Position numbers and translations under genes: made by a program. Positions 1 to 12,306 of a DNA stretch of 64,000 nt are shown here, piece by piece. The DNA lies in contig NC_134465.1 of the NCBI RefSeq assembly GCF_047948215.1, positions 50,747,946 through 50,811,945 of the forward strand, written 5' to 3'. Below the pieces are notes generated by a model. It made no database searches, was not told the origin of the DNA, and saw only the letters and a list, made by a program, of their open reading frames with translations. Origin of the DNA: Lycorma delicatula (taxonomy: Eukaryota; Arthropoda; Insecta; Hemiptera; Fulgoridae). Position 1 is the stretch's first letter; every line of letters starts with the position of its first letter.

Positions 1-101
1 GCTCTAAATTAGTGGCTAAGTGGTTATACTATGTCAATAGTACCCCCGTCACCACAAGAAGCTCTAGTGTAGCATTGATGTACTAAATTAAGTTGTGTGT
101 G

Positions 102-1439
102 CATGCAGTTGTATTGATATTAAAGAAAGCAGGAGCAGATAAATGTGAAGAATACAGAACAATTAGCTTAACTAGCCACACATCAAAAATCTTAACTAGA
201 ATTCTGAACAGAAGAATTGAGAGGAAAGTGAAGAAGTGTTAGGAGAAGACCAGTTTGGTTTCAGAAAACGTATAGGTACAAGGGAAGCAATTTTAGGCCT
301 CAGATTAATATTAGAAGGAAGATTAAATAAAAAAAACAAACATACATGGCATTTATAGACCTAGAAAAGGCATTCAATAATGTAGATTGGAATAAAATGT
401 TCAGCATTTAAAAAAAAATTAAAGTTCAAATACAGAGATAGAAGAACGATTGCTAACATTTACAGGAACCAAACAGTAACAGTAATAATTGAAGAACATA
501 AGAAAGAAGCCGTAATAAGAAACGGAGTCCGACAAAAGGATGTTCCCTATCCCCGTTACTTTTTAATCTTTACATAGAACTAGCAGTTAATGATGATGTT
601 AAAAAACTATTTAGATCCGGAGTAACAGTACAAGGTGAAAAGATAAAGATGCTGTGATTTGCTGATATAGTAATTCTAGCTGAGAGTAAAAATGATTTAG
701 AAGAAACAATGAACGGCATGGGTGAAGTCCTATGCAAGAAATACTGCATGAAAATAAACAAGAACAAAACAAAAGTAATGAAATGTAGTAGAAATAATGA
801 AGATGGACCACTAAATATGAAAATAGGAGGAAAAAAGATTATGGAGGCAGAAGAATTTTGTTATTTGGGAAGTAGAAATACTAAAGATGGACGAAGCAGA
901 AGTGACATAAACTGCCGAATAGCACAAGCGAAACGAGCTTTCAATAAAAAATATAATTTGTTTACATCAAAAATTAATTTAAATGTCAGGAAAAGATTTT
1001 TGAAAGTATATGTTTGGAGCGTCGCTTTATATGGAATTGAAACATGGACGATAGGAGTACCTGAGAAGAAAAGATTAGAAGCTTCTGAAATGTGGTGCTA
1101 TAGGAGAATGTTAAAAATCAGGTGGGTGGATAAAGTGACAAATGAAGAGGTGTTGCGGCAGATCGATGAAGAAAAAAAACATTTTGAAAAATATAGCTAA
1201 AAGAAGAGACAGACTTATAGGCCTCATATTAACACATCCTGGAATAGTTGCTTTTTATTGAAGGGTCAGGTAGAAGGAAAAAATTGTGTAGGCAGGCAAT
1301 GTTTGGAATATGTAGAACAAATTGTTTGGGATGTGGAATGTAGGGGATATACCGAAATGAAACGACTAGCACCAGATAGGGAATCTTGGAGAGCTGCATC
1401 AAACCAGTCAAATGACTGAAGACAAAAAAAAAGAAAAGC
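102..1439 (+). mobile_element. 5'-truncated LINE (family A) with reverse-transcriptase pseudogene
   Basis: Seen: reading along the plus strand with frame changes gives a non-LTR reverse transcriptase from the fingers (about 130-400, including FIDLEKAFNNVDW) through NGVRQK near 522 and the catalytic region near 650-680 to the thumb and C-terminus. The open stretch 709-1200 carries FCYLGSR, LKVYVWSVALYG and EMWCYRRMLKIRW, typical of insect LINE C-termini. A frameshift in the A run near 1170 moves the reading into another frame, ending at TGA 1417-1419 before an A-rich tail. The insertion is bounded by an exact 11-bp duplication, agttgtgtgtg, at 91-101 and 1440-1450, so boundaries are firm. It is dead: the FADD catalytic motif reads FADI with a stop just before it, and other stops and frameshifts are present. 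Two related copies lie at the far right of the window on the minus strand. Confidence 0.92.
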
Positions 1440-2449
1440 AGTTGTGTGTGGTGGAAAGTCTTACAACTGTGTTGTCGGTTTTTTTGAGGTAGTCAACTTC
1501 TTTAATTTTTTAAAACATGTAACTTATGTACATGTAAAAACGTTTTAATTAATTCATTGCTTTTGTAATTTTTTATGTAATTAAATGTGTAGGAAAAATA
1601 TTAAGGTATATTATAGAATTGCATGTAACAACAAAATGCATAAATTATTTGTTGTTAGTTATTAATGAAAGATAGAATATTAATTTTACTAAAAAGATCC
1701 GTGATAATCTTTAATGATAAATATAATTATGGTATAATGAAGTATAAGCACATGTAATTTCATTACTGTAAACAGTTATAATGACATAATTTATTGTTTT
1801 GTTGATTAATGAATCATCTGCAATTTGTTCCAAGGTACGTGAATGGTAAATATGTTTACAAATATTGAAATAATTATAAATAGTGTGTGTAAACACCTGA
1901 ATACAGACTCAAGAGGAAATAATAGAACACTATCTTTTGTGAATTTTAAATGAAAAAAATTTACTTTTTTGCAGAATTGTTTACCATTAATTTTCTTCTT
2001 AAAGATGTTGCTTTATGAATATTCAAATTTTTTAAAGAAGCATTGACTATTATGCTCATTATATATTAATAAATTCTATCAGCAAAATGGGAAACGGCAT
2101 CCAATATTTTTTTTTTATGATTACGGTAAAAATTTCATTAAATTGATTTTTTAAATTTGGTTGTCAATTTTTTTTATATCACATCCTTCATTTTCCAAGA
2201 TGAAACTTCTCAGAATTTTTCATATTATGGAATCATCATCAGTTTGTGAAAGATATAGTTTATTGTTTTTCTTAGGACCATAAAGATTATTTGTTTAAAA
2301 AATAAAAATAACATTTTAAAAAAATTAAAATTTCTGAGATAAATGTTTATTAAAAAAACTTTTTTTGTTCAAGTTATTATTATTTTCAAACCACATTTTT
2401 ATTTTATAGAACTCTTAAAAGTGTATAGTAAAATTATAATGTGTGTAGT

Positions 2450-2610
2450 GTAAGTTCATATAAAGTAAGTGTGGTAGTAATGTCTCGGCCTTTCATGTGG
2501 GGGCCCGGGTTTGAATCTTGGTCAGGCATGTCATTTTCATATGCTAAAAAATTGTCATTCATTTTATCCTGTAAAGCAATACTTAACTGTGGTCCTGGAG
2601 GTTAAAAAAA
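2450..2610 (+). mobile_element. tRNA-derived SINE-1
   Basis: The head reads gtctcggcctttcatg, then a B-box-like ggtttgaatc, then the family hallmark tcaggcatgtcattttc. The 3' part (catttatcctg-type, cttaactgtggtcctggagg) ends in a short A tract. The 9-bp word gtgtgtagt at 2441-2449 and 2611-2619 is a likely target-site duplication. The A-box end is degenerate, so this is an old copy. It is not a functional tRNA: no acceptor stem closes and the tail is non-tRNA. Confidence 0.85.
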
Positions 2611-3049
2611 GTGTGTAGTAAAGTTTTTTCTTTTTATATAGAAATCTAATTAATTTTGATTTGAATTAACAATTTTTTTTTCAATAAAATGGAACATGTA
2701 ATTTTTAATATCACTAGTAGGTGAAAATATGTTAAACTGCAAATTCTTTTTAATTCTTCAAAGTAAAAAAAAATATATACACCATTCTTGTATTTTCTAG
2801 TCTAATCTTCTAACTGCTGTGGTCATTATGTGTAAATAAATTCTTTAAAGCAAGTAAGGAAATTATATTGTTAAACTTTGCTAACCTGTATGAACTAATT
2901 TACTAAGCACAGGTTTGATTGTTGGCATTTTATACGTACTTTATCTCTTTTTTCCAGGATGAATATTAAAAATTTATTAAACTATTATTTTGTAAGTATT
3001 AAGAATAAGTAGTTAGTTATATTATCAGAGCCAAAAAATTATTAGTAAA

Positions 3050-3655
3050 AGATTTTATGAACACTTCAAACTCCCAGACCTAACCTTCATTGTACAATAT
3101 CAAAAGTTAAATTCGGAGAACATCTAAGCTGTCCCTTCAAAATTAAAACAGGATTAAGACAAGGAGACTAATTATCTCCCGTTTTTCAATCTGCTGGACA
3201 AAACACTACAGACCTTCAAAAAAAAAAGGGAAAAAGAATAAGAATAGGGACAAACAACAGCGGAAACTAAGTCAGATGTTTGGCTTAGTGGATGGATGAT
3301 CTGGCAGCACAAACAGAGGAAAAAGCGATTCAACAAGTAGTAGATCTAAAACAGGTGACTGATTGAGCAGGTGTACACTTAACCTCTGAAAAATCAAAAA
3401 TATACCTGGAATCAAAAAATACTCAAAAAAAAAAAATTAGTACTGATTATGGAAATCTTAATGTGGTGTCTAATTTCAAATATCTAGGAGAAAGAGTAAA
3501 ATATAGCAGTATGGATAAAGAAGCAATATAAGAGAGAAGAAACAAATTGGATAGATTACATTTCATGACCAAAGATATCTACAATAAATAGAACCTCTCA
3601 AAAAGGGCGAAACTTAGACATTACGTCTCAGTGATGAGACCAGTGGTACTTCTTT
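3050..3655 (+). mobile_element. LINE fragment (family B), reverse-transcriptase pseudogene
   Basis: Translation with two or three frame changes gives a second, unrelated reverse transcriptase: KIKTGLRQGD (3140-3170), a damaged catalytic stretch MDDLA near 3295-3310 where (F/Y)ADD is expected, then NFKYLGERVKYSS (about 3470-3510) and KAKLRHYVSVMRPVVL-like text near 3605-3650. Stops (for example after GLRQGD) and frameshifts make it a pseudogene. No 5' end, 3' tail or target duplication is visible; the similarity stops near 3655. Confidence 0.85.
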
Positions 3656-6600
3656 TGGTTATCCTATTCAAATTTCTGTACCTTCCTTATTTCAACTGTT
3701 TTTTAAGATTTTTTCTTAAGTAAATTAAACACTCTTCAAGGTGTTGATAAATGTCCCAGAATTCTGGGAGATTATCAATGATACCAAACCTACAGAGATA
3801 AGAAAACCATATTTATTGTACATTAAAAACTCAATTTCCAACATTATCTCATACTCCATTACTGTTTGTTCAAAAACCCTGCTGTAAGCACTTCTGATGT
3901 AAATATTATAAGAGACTGGACAAATTTAAATAGATCACTAGATGCTGAAGCTCTCAAATATCAAGTGGATCTATATCACTTGCTACTTATCGTAAGATTA
4001 GATTGCATTCTTGGTGATCTGAAGGAATTACTAGGAATACCCTTTTCAAATTGAGTAAGCACGTATCTGATAGGTAAGATGTCTCTAACCAGGACTGGTC
4101 ATGGCATGCCTTGTTGTACATGAAATGGGTAACTCAAGAGAACTCAGAACAGATGTCACTGCTCGAATTGATAGAGGGGTGTACAAATGCTACAATGGAA
4201 ACAAAATTTTTTAATTTAATGTTTTAAATTAAATCTTTTAAAAAATAGCAGCAATATCCTGAATTTTTGTTACAATCTATCATTTGGATTAAAAATAAAC
4301 TAACCGTAACTAACAGTAAGGATAAATTAACAGTTTAATTATTAATAATATTAGGTTTCATATTATTGGTGATATTTGTGGGATCAAGATGCACTTTTCA
4401 TGTATTTTTTATTTGACAATTAAAGGTTTTTTTTTTTTTTTAACTAGAGAGTCTTTCATTAAGAGTATTCGATGTTAACTATATTTTGGTTTAAGAGACC
4501 ATTACTTTCTCTCAGTCACTTAATGTTTAATTTTTTTATGTCTTTATTCATTTAATAAATGATTTTATGTCAACTCTTTCTATTGTAATTGGTATAAAGC
4601 TATGATTTATTCCACAAATTTCTGAACATTGGCCAAAGAAAATTCCTGGATTTTTTGTTATTAATCTAATTTGATTAAGACGGTTAATTTGATTAAATGT
4701 TTAACTAACGGTAAGGATAAATTTTGTGAAAATAGCCTTGAAAAAAATCAGCTGTATAATTTCAGAAGTTAAATTAATCATGCAATATGATGTAGGCTAA
4801 ACCAGTGAGAACAGCAAATTGAAGATGTTATTTTCTGTTCATCTTTCATCTCAAATCTTCATTTTCACTCTTTTGAATACTCTTAAGAAAATATATTTAT
4901 TAACCCATTTATGGAACACTGTACATGACACACTTAAACACTGAAAATAAAACATTTCTTTCCAGGAAGCTCTTTTGCCCCAGAAACAAATTAGCAGCAT
5001 GTTGCTCTTCTAATGTACTCAATGAGCACAATAATAATTTTTTTAACTAAGCATGTATTCATTGATTTACTACCTAATAATTAACTAATTAGTAATTAAC
5101 TGAGTATTTTTTAGCTACTTAATGATGCCTTTAAAAATTAATCATTACGATTTTCAGCAATCTCAAATCAATTTTTGACTTAACCTGATTTCTCCATGTT
5201 TAACAAAATGAAAACAGTTTAAAAAAAAAACTAGTTTGATTAGATAACTAATGTTAAATGCTTAATGATAACTTCTTTGGGTGAAGTTTCTCTGTTTGTT
5301 GTTGATATTTTTCTTTAATGTTTGATATTAATTATATAAAGAAAAAAAGAAATTCTAAAATTCTTCATTAGGTTATAGGACATGAAAATATTGTATTACT
5401 TTTCAAGAACATTAGGAATGAATATTTTTATAAATATAGAATGAAGTCATATTTCTTTGTCAAGAATACTAAAAGAAATTCAATCATAATCAAATAACAT
5501 CAAAAAAGGATGAAATAACAAGTTCTGGTAATGAAATCAGATGATAACAAACATAAAATAATGTAACTTTAATTAGGCTTAAATATTATGTCATAGTGAG
5601 TTATAGAAAAAAAATTATGATTTGTTATTCTGGAATTACAATGGAATTGAATTTGTATAGAACAAATTGTGCCGATAATAAACACTCCTTCTTATTTATT
5701 TAGAAAAATTAAAATATAAAATAGATCTAAAACTAAAGAGAAAGATTCTCTTTTGAATAATATTATGAAAAAAATGCATGCATAATTATTTTAAATAATT
5801 TGTATTCTTTTCACATGTTTACAGAGTCGTTTTTAAAAAAGGACAGTTACTGTTTGTCTTGAAAAGAATTTTAAACATAAGATTGTAATGTGTTAATTTC
5901 TAAAAATATTCTATTTAGAATGTGCTGTTTTTTAATTAGTGGTTTTTTTTTAGACGTAATTTATTTTTAATATATAGGTTTTTTGACGATTTATTCAACC
6001 TAGAAAATAGTGTTCATTATTATTTTTTTTTTTTTGTTATATTTACAGTAAAGTAGAAATATAAATTTCTAAAACTGCAAAAAACTAATTAATTCTAACT
6101 GTATAAGTTAAAAGTATGTCAATGTATGTTTTTAAAATTTTTAAATTTGTGAAGTTTAAGTTGTAAATATTACACTAGAGTATATTTATGTATATTATCT
6201 TCCATCATGTAAAATAGTATTTTGATTACAATTCAGTTTAAGCTGAATATTTTTGGTGAAAAGTTTTATATTTTTACTACCCCAATTTTATTTTTTATTT
6301 TATTTAGGTTGCCCCACGTAACATTTCTCATAAGAGATCTTCCATCTTGTTGTTCATACCTGTTTTTTTTCTATAGTTTTCATTATTAATTGTTCCAAAA
6401 ATATTATCTTTGTATGTACAAAAGTGTTGGGCATCCTCTCTCCTCCTCTTCAGTTCTACAGCTTCTGAGATCATCTTTTCTTCAACGTATGACTCACATG
6501 TACATACATGTTTAATCTATTGGGTTCTATACACCAATAATTTCTATTAAAAGTTCCATCTTCTCTCTAATTGTTTAATTTCTAAGTCTGTCATCTCTTG

Positions 6601-7071
6601 TTTTAATCTTGTTGTATCTATTGCTCTTAAAATACAATCATTTTCATTTATTTATTTTTTTTTATATCTGATGTGTCTGAGACAGAGCTTTCCAAAAGAA
6701 TTTAAGTTTGATTTAATTGTTTGTAAAAAAATTATTTCTTGTGGAATTGTTTAGCTGTCTGGTTACCACTTTGACTTTTTTTTGATCTTGTGTTATATAT
6801 TTTCTTCACAACTTTTTTTATTAGAAATTATAATTTTCGAGTATTTATCATTTTAGCAGCATTTAATTTCTCAGTGCTGCCCTCCATAATCAAATCCTTA
6901 CATATTACGCTGATAACATGTTCCATTTTTTTCACTTCCCAGTCATCCCGTACATGTATTGAACTTTTAATTTTCTAACCATGTCATATGCATCATTGTT
7001 ATCAATACCAAAAATCAACTTATCATTGGCAGAATATGGGATAACAACTCATCATCTCCTTTTATTCCTGT
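3656..7071. other. AT-rich intergenic or intronic DNA, no gene seen
   Basis: Low-complexity A/T sequence with homopolymer runs (4425-4441, 6026-6036). A 62-codon open frame at 3866-4054 has no recognisable motif and is not called. The slightly richer 6300-6620 stretch has no consistent frame. If the gene ending at 13018 starts further left, this lies in one of its introns, but no exon with matching splice sites was identified here. Confidence 0.5.
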
Positions 7072-7220
7072 CTTTTTTTTGTTTAACCTCTGGGTCCACA
7101 TTAGGTATTGCTTCGGAGAATGAAATTAATATTTTTAGCGTGTGTGAAAATGCCATGCCTGACTGGGATTCAAACCACGGATGGACACTCTGGATGACAC
7201 TCATGCCACGGAGGTTGGCC
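7072..7220 (-). mobile_element. tRNA-derived SINE-1, reverse orientation
   Basis: Starts with a T tract (the A tail), then aacctctgggtccacattagg, gaaaatgccatgcctgactgg, a B-box complement gggattcaaacc, and ends with the complement of the A box near catgccacggaggttggcc. Same family as 14767-14934 and 29573-29732. A weak direct word tattcct flanks it. The long open frame running through it is read-through of the repeat, not a gene. Confidence 0.85.
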
Positions 7221-7544
7221 TATTCCTATGTTACTACTATATTAACATCTCTATATTTTCTGCTCCTCACATAAGTTATCAGAACAATATAGTATGTACC
7301 TTGCGTTATTCATTCACTGATGAGGAGCTTTGATAACAATGACATTTCAAATTTTACATAATTATTATAGCTGTATAAAATTTTTCCATGTCTTAGATAT
7401 AAACTTCCTTAATATTGTAACTTTTCATAGTGTCATACTTTTGACAGATGAACACTATTATAATTATATACAACTGGGATAAATAGTCATTTGCTGAACA
7501 AAAGGTGCTTTATATTACTCTTTACTCATATTCTTATTTTATAT

Positions 7545-8390
7545 CTTCGGCTATTTGAAGACTTCCAAGAGACAGGAATGTGACAGATACAGCCAAAAGT
7601 GGTCGACTGAAAGTGCTAATACCAGAAAAGTTGATCGATGAGCAAGCTGCATATTCTGTTACTCCCAAGAAGTCTGGGCGATGCTTATCTAGCCAGTCTG
7701 TTTTTCACGAGTTTTTACCTGCTGAAACTAGAAAATGTGTAGATTTCTGTCAGTGGTTCATTTCATCTGTAACACCAGACGGGAAAGAATTTGATTGGTT
7801 TTGGTATGATGAGGCACTGTTCCACCTTGATGGATGCATGAATACACAGAATTCATACATTTGGTTACAAAAAACATTAGCTGCTCGAGTATCTTCTGAA
7901 CGGATAAGGTGGATTTTCAGTGTGCAATTTCAGGAAGGTGAATCTTCACGACATTCTTTCTTGACACAGTAAACAGTGAATGCTAAATACATATGCAACA
8001 ATTTGTGAACACTATCACTGCAGACCGGCTAGTGTACACATTGCTTTAGCAGAATGATGCAGCTCAACAACCAACAACACTTCTTGGATCAGTGTTTTCA
8101 TGGACAAGTGATTTCGAAGGGGTTGTGGCCCCCTCATTCTCCTAATTTATCCCCTCCTGACTTTTTCTTGTGGGGATACTTTAAGGATGTCACTTACAGA
8201 ACTCATCCTCACACCAATCCCAAATTGCAGAGCGAGTTGAATAATGTGTCGCTGTAATTCTACAACAAACATTACATGCGTTTAAGAGCATGCAACGTCA
8301 TATTCAATTATGTGAATCGCATAATGGAGGCCACGCTTTCAACAACTATTGTAACTTACTCATTTTCCCATATGGTTGCATCACTTTTTT
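7545..8390 (+). pseudogene. Tc1/mariner-superfamily transposase remnant
   Basis: Codon-by-codon reading gives a decayed transposase. It begins RLFEDFQETGNVTDTAKSG, the end of the N-terminal DNA-binding region, then SVTPKKSGRCLSSQS. A deletion seems to remove the rest of the second helix-turn-helix. FLPAETRKCVDFCQWF follows, then the first catalytic block FWYDEALFHLDG (aspartate retained, near 7800-7840). The open stretch stops at 7972. A second block at 8054-8257 holds WPPHSPNLSPPDFFLWGY, the canonical region around the last catalytic acidic residues. The intervening QQDGA block is destroyed. Terminal inverted repeats were not found. It is a different lineage from the copy at 17.1-19.4 kb. 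Confidence 0.88.
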
Positions 8391-8605
8391 AACATGCTGT
8401 ATATCAATTAATTTATCCAACCGTATTATTCTTGTGCTCCTCTTAAATTAATTATATGAATAAAATATTTAATGTAAATATTTTTTTCTGATATATTTAT
8501 ATGATAAAATATTTTTTCTATCTTTTTTTTGTGGCAGCCAATTTTTGTAATGATTTTAAAAGTTTAATTTTACTAATTTTTTTGTATTATATATTTTTTT
8601 TTTAG

Positions 8606-8719
8606 TTTACGGGAAGTCAAGAAAGTATACTTCATATGGATATTGAGGAGGCTGTTAGTGACACAGATAGTGTACATCACCCTAGTTTAAGTCCTGTACC
8701 ACATGTACATAATATTCAG
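8606..8719 (+). CDS. Internal coding exon of an unrecognised gene (third from end)
   Basis: A long T tract ending in tttag precedes a 114-nt stretch open in one frame and followed by the donor CAG|gtaattt. It encodes 38 residues, FTGSQESILHMDIEEAV then SDTDSVHHPSLSPVP and HVHNIQ: acidic first, then Ser/Pro/His-rich, with no domain I recognise. Length is an exact multiple of three, so both junctions are phase 0. The next exon continues in phase. It looks like disordered C-terminal tail. I cannot name the protein; earlier exons are not visible upstream. Confidence 0.85.
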
Positions 8720-8820
8720 GTAATTTAATAAAATTTATTATTATAATGCTGTGTGGTTTAAATTAAAAAAAAAGCTGATAAAAAAAAATATATATAACCC
8801 AATACTAGAATGATCACACC

Positions 8821-9100
8821 TTCCTTTTTTCATGTTTAGCCTCCAGAAATTACCGTCAGGTATTACTTCAGAGGTTGAATGAGAATGATATGTACGAGTG
8901 TAAGTGAAGTATAGTCTTGTAAAGTCTCAGGTCGACCATTTTTGAGATGTGTGTTAATTGAAACCTAACCACCAAAGAACACCAGTATCTACGATCTAGT
9001 ATTCAAATCCGTATAAAAGTAACTGCCTTTACTAGGACTTGAATGCTGGAACTCTCAATTTCCAAATCAGCTGATTTGAGAATTAGCACACCAGACAAAC
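8821..9100 (-). mobile_element. tRNA-derived SINE-2, reverse orientation, in the first intron
   Basis: Carries all SINE-2 landmarks in reverse: T-rich tail, tagcctccagaaattaccg, the core with the word accaccaaagaacaccagta, a B-box complement aggacttgaatgctgg, and the palindromic atcagctgatt near the head at 9067-9077. The head is decayed after 9085 and no target duplication is clear. It lies in the intron 8720-10790. Confidence 0.85.
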
Positions 9101-9218
9101 ACTCATCCTCATAAATAAAGAACACCAAATACCATTTCGACTGCAGAATTAATTTTAGTAAATCATTTCACGGAAAGAGGACATAATAAGCACTGTCAAA
9201 TGCCTATAGTTATATTAG

Positions 9219-9240
9219 TTATATATATATATATATATAA
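9219..9240. repeat. (AT)n microsatellite
   Basis: About ten AT units, embedded in an imperfect palindrome (agttatattagtta ... taactaac) immediately after the SINE-2 copy, inside the gene's intron. Apart from this and the SINE-2, the remaining intron (9241-10790) shows only AT-rich sequence. Confidence 0.9.
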
Positions 9241-10790
9241 CTAACTTTCTAAATAAATATACTTCCAAAAGGTATTATCAGGATTATTGTTCAGTTACTT
9301 TATTTTCAAGCAAACAGAACGTTTTACATACCACAGAAAGTTTGTTATTTTTTTTCATACTTTATTTAGAATTGTCAATTCAAGTCAGATCTCTTTGTCT
9401 TAAATTGGTTTTAACTCTATCAATATATGGTCAAATTAGTATATTTTATTTGTGTTGTATTTCTTTATTTATTTTTTTTTCAAGGTTTAAAAGTATTTAT
9501 GTATATTGAAATTTTATATCATACAAATATATTAAATGCTTAGTTTCTGTGTTATTTATGTGGTTTTATTGAAAATTTTACTACTGAGGTAACCCTAGAG
9601 GAAATAATCACCTATTGACGGGGTCGGTTTCTGAGAAGTTCATCAAATACTTCTGCAATAAGAGATGATACATTTTTTTAAATGTTTCCCTCTTTTTGCT
9701 TGCTTTTTTGGTTTTTTGCTTTTTATGATTTTATTTTTGCTAATATTAATTCCTTATTATCCTTCATTCTATTTCATTATCTTCATTTTAGTGTTATTTA
9801 TGTTTATATTTAATTTCTCTTTGAGCAATGAATAAATCCAGCCTTCCATTTTTTTCCATTCTATCAAAAATAATGTCATCAACAGAATTTGACACCTTTA
9901 TTTTAATTTCGTGAATTTATGGTTAATCTTCTGTAATTTTTTTTCTTTTACTATTACTTCTGTGTAGAAGTTGAAGGGCAACAAGGATCCTGTAACTGTA
10001 TCCTTGTTTTACTTCTTAATCCCTTCAAAATTAAAAATTTACATTTTCCTCCTTTGTACTTTTATTGGATTTACCATTTGTTATTTTTATTTTTACTGTA
10101 ATTATATTTACTGTCTTATGTAATTTGAAGATCATAATTTAAATACAAACAACTATTAACAAATTTTAGCAATTAGCTGTTATTGATTATTGTTTTTTTT
10201 TTTTTATAATTTTGTTGTTTTTTGATTTTAGTTTTTGCTTTTATTATTTAAAATTATTTAAGGAAGTACATTTCCATATATTTAGAGCCGAGTTGTAAAT
10301 ATACACCGAGGTTATTAATTTAATATATAAACCAAGGTTATTATTGACGTTCGTTTTTTTTTCAAAACAAAATGTTGTTACATTTATCAATTAACAAAAA
10401 TAAAATAAAACATGTTTTAAATTTGAATTTCTTTTTTATCTAGCTCAGAAATCAATCAATAATAAGAAAATTCTGATCTGTTATACAATATAAGTCATTC
10501 TGGTAACACTGCTGGATTCATCAGGTTCAAAACCAATTAAGGATTTATTAATTAGGTTTCAGCAATGTTATTATCAGTAAATGGAATTGTTTCAGAATGG
10601 TGGGGCTGAAATTAAATGCTACTTCAGCATTATAATCTAAAAAAGAAGAAAAAGATTAACAGTATCTCTCTTTTTTATTAATTGAATTTTTATTTAAAAT
10701 ATTGTATAGATTATTAGTAGTGTGCAATATTTATTTAATTAAGTTTTATTTTATTTATATCGCTCTTAATTATTATTTTATTTGTTAAAG

Positions 10791-10920
10791 TCTGGCATTG
10801 GATTGACTCGAAGTTTAACACCAGATTTTCTCAGTCGTTCCAGTCGGGCATCCACTCCAGATGAATATTCTCCAGCGTTACCACCCTCACTATCACATCC
10901 TTCACACGAAGCAAACCAAG
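10791..10920 (+). CDS. Internal coding exon of the same gene (second from end)
   Basis: Acceptor tttgttaaag, then 130 nt open in the phase set by the previous exon, ending CCAAG|gtcaat. It encodes SGIGLTRSLTPDFLSRS, SRASTPDEYSPALPP and SLSHPSHEANQ plus one base of a split glycine codon. The Ser/Thr-Pro motifs (SLTP, STPDEYSP) and RSL/RSS stretches suggest phosphorylation sites in a disordered tail; that is inference. GC content and codon use stand out against the flanking AT-rich intron. Confidence 0.88.
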
Positions 10921-10999
10921 GTCAATATTAATCACTAAATATTATTTATTATTATGCTAAAATTTATATAGTTCATGGATTAAATCATTCATTAATTCC

Positions 11000-11146
11000 C
11001 CTCAGAAGCCTTTGAAGCTTATACAAGAGCATTGGATATGGAAATTTGTAGCGTATGAAAAATGCCGTGCCTGAACAAGATTCAAATCTGGGTCCCCAGA
11101 CCTCGAATCAAAGTCCAAGACTGTACTATTCTGCTACAGAGATCAG
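11000..11146 (-). mobile_element. SINE-1b copy 1 (SINE-1 head, different tail), in the last intron
   Basis: The reverse complement has the SINE-1 tRNA-like head ending in ...caggcacggcattttt, but the 3' part is not the SINE-1 tail. It instead carries the complement of ctcagaagcctttgaagc and tacaagagcattgg. Two further copies with the same tail follow within 850 bp in the same orientation. Confidence 0.8.
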
Positions 11147-11280
11147 CTAATTTAGATATCATTGTATTTTTAAATAAAGCCAAGTAAAAAATTATTTTAA
11201 AAACCAAACAAGTATTTAAGGAAATATAGTAAGGGATAAACATGTATTTCCAAATTTTCAGAAATAGGAGAAGAAAGCTA

Positions 11281-11446
11281 GTTTTTTTTTTGGCTTGATG
11301 ATAGCGCCACAGAAGCTTGAAAAGCTTATGCATGGGATGTGGAATTGGAATTTTGTAACATGAAAAATGCCATGCCTGATTGGGATTCGAACCTGGGACT
11401 TCTGGATGAAAAGTCAAGACACCACCACTCCATCACGGAGATTGGG
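11281..11446 (-). mobile_element. SINE-1b copy 2
   Basis: T tract at 11281-11291, then cagaagcttgaaaagcttatg, ggaattttgtaacatg, atgccatgcctgattgg, a clean B-box complement gggattcgaacctggg, and a head ending catcacggagattggg. The best preserved of the three; its B box is intact. Not a tRNA gene: no acceptor stem pairing. Confidence 0.85.
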
Positions 11447-11655
11447 TTAGATTAGTAATTAGAAATTCTACAACAGTTAAAAGTTTAAAATGAGACTAAA
11501 AAAATATTAATACACAATAAATTAGACTATAGATAAAGATATTAATTACTAATAAATTCCAACTAATTTCAAACTGAAAATAAATTCTGAGGTATGTACT
11601 TACAATTAGTTGTAAGATTACAAAAAAGTCAACCAATAAAATATGTTATCTATTA

Positions 11656-11834
11656 TTTTTTTTTTTTATTTTATTTTTTTTTAATGAATTAATTCCTCAC
11701 AGAAGCTTTGGAATTTTGTACAAGGGAATTTGAAAATGGAATTTTGCAGCATATGAAAATGCTATGCCTGACCAATATTTGAACCTACAACCTCAGAAAG
11801 GCTGAGATGCTACCACTCTGTAATAGAGATCGGC
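11656..11834 (-). mobile_element. SINE-1b copy 3
   Basis: Long T-rich tail (11656-11682), then cctcacagaagctttgg, tacaagggaatttg, atgctatgcctgacc, a decayed B-box complement and a head ending taatagagatcgg. It ends 20 bp before the target duplication of the MITE at 11862. Confidence 0.8.
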
Positions 11835-11861
11835 AGTTTGTATCCTATATGTAAAATTTTC

Positions 11862-12306
11862 GGTACTTACGTATTAACGCCACTGCAGCTACAGCTTTAT
11901 TTAAAAACAAAGTAGTCAATGGGATTTCGGTGGAAAATGGGCCGATATAGAGTTTAACATAGATTCAAAACAGTCTCTTTATTTATTCTATAAATATAAT
12001 TTAACCAAACTAACCTACGTTCGCTTCGCTCACTAACCTTGACTAATTAACACCGTAATTTTTTGAGTATTTATTTAATAAATTCAGTAATTATTGCAAT
12101 TATTTATTATTTAAATAATCAAAACACTCCTTGTAATTAGTCAAGGTTAGCAAGCGAAGCGAGCGTAGATTAAGTTTGGTTAAATTATATTTATAAAATA
12201 AATAATTATAAATAACCATTTTTTTAAATTAATAAAGAGACTCAATAAAAAAGATACTCAATTTTAAATAAAGCTGTAGCTGCGGTGGCGTTAATACATA
12301 AGTACC
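11862..12306. mobile_element. 445-bp MITE with long terminal inverted repeats (family M)
   Basis: The ends pair: ggtacttacgtattaacgcc at the left against the complement of ggcgttaatacataagtacc at the right. Pairing continues through the complement of gctgtagctgc. An exact 8-bp duplication aaattttc flanks it (11854-11861, 12307-12314). The centre repeats, inverted, a core taaccaaac...cgttcgcttcgctcac (about 12001-12036) against gcgaagcgagcg...gtttggtta (about 12157-12183). There is no coding capacity. The 8-bp duplication fits hAT- or Merlin-type transposition; the terminal GG favours neither decisively. It sits in the last intron of the gene. Confidence 0.92.

Noticed and set aside
6981..7274. 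97-codon open frame on the plus strand
   Set aside because: It runs through the reverse-oriented SINE-1 at 7072-7220; no motif and no splice context.
11082..11417. 111-codon open frame on the minus strand
   Set aside because: Reads through two SINE-1b copies and the spacer between them.
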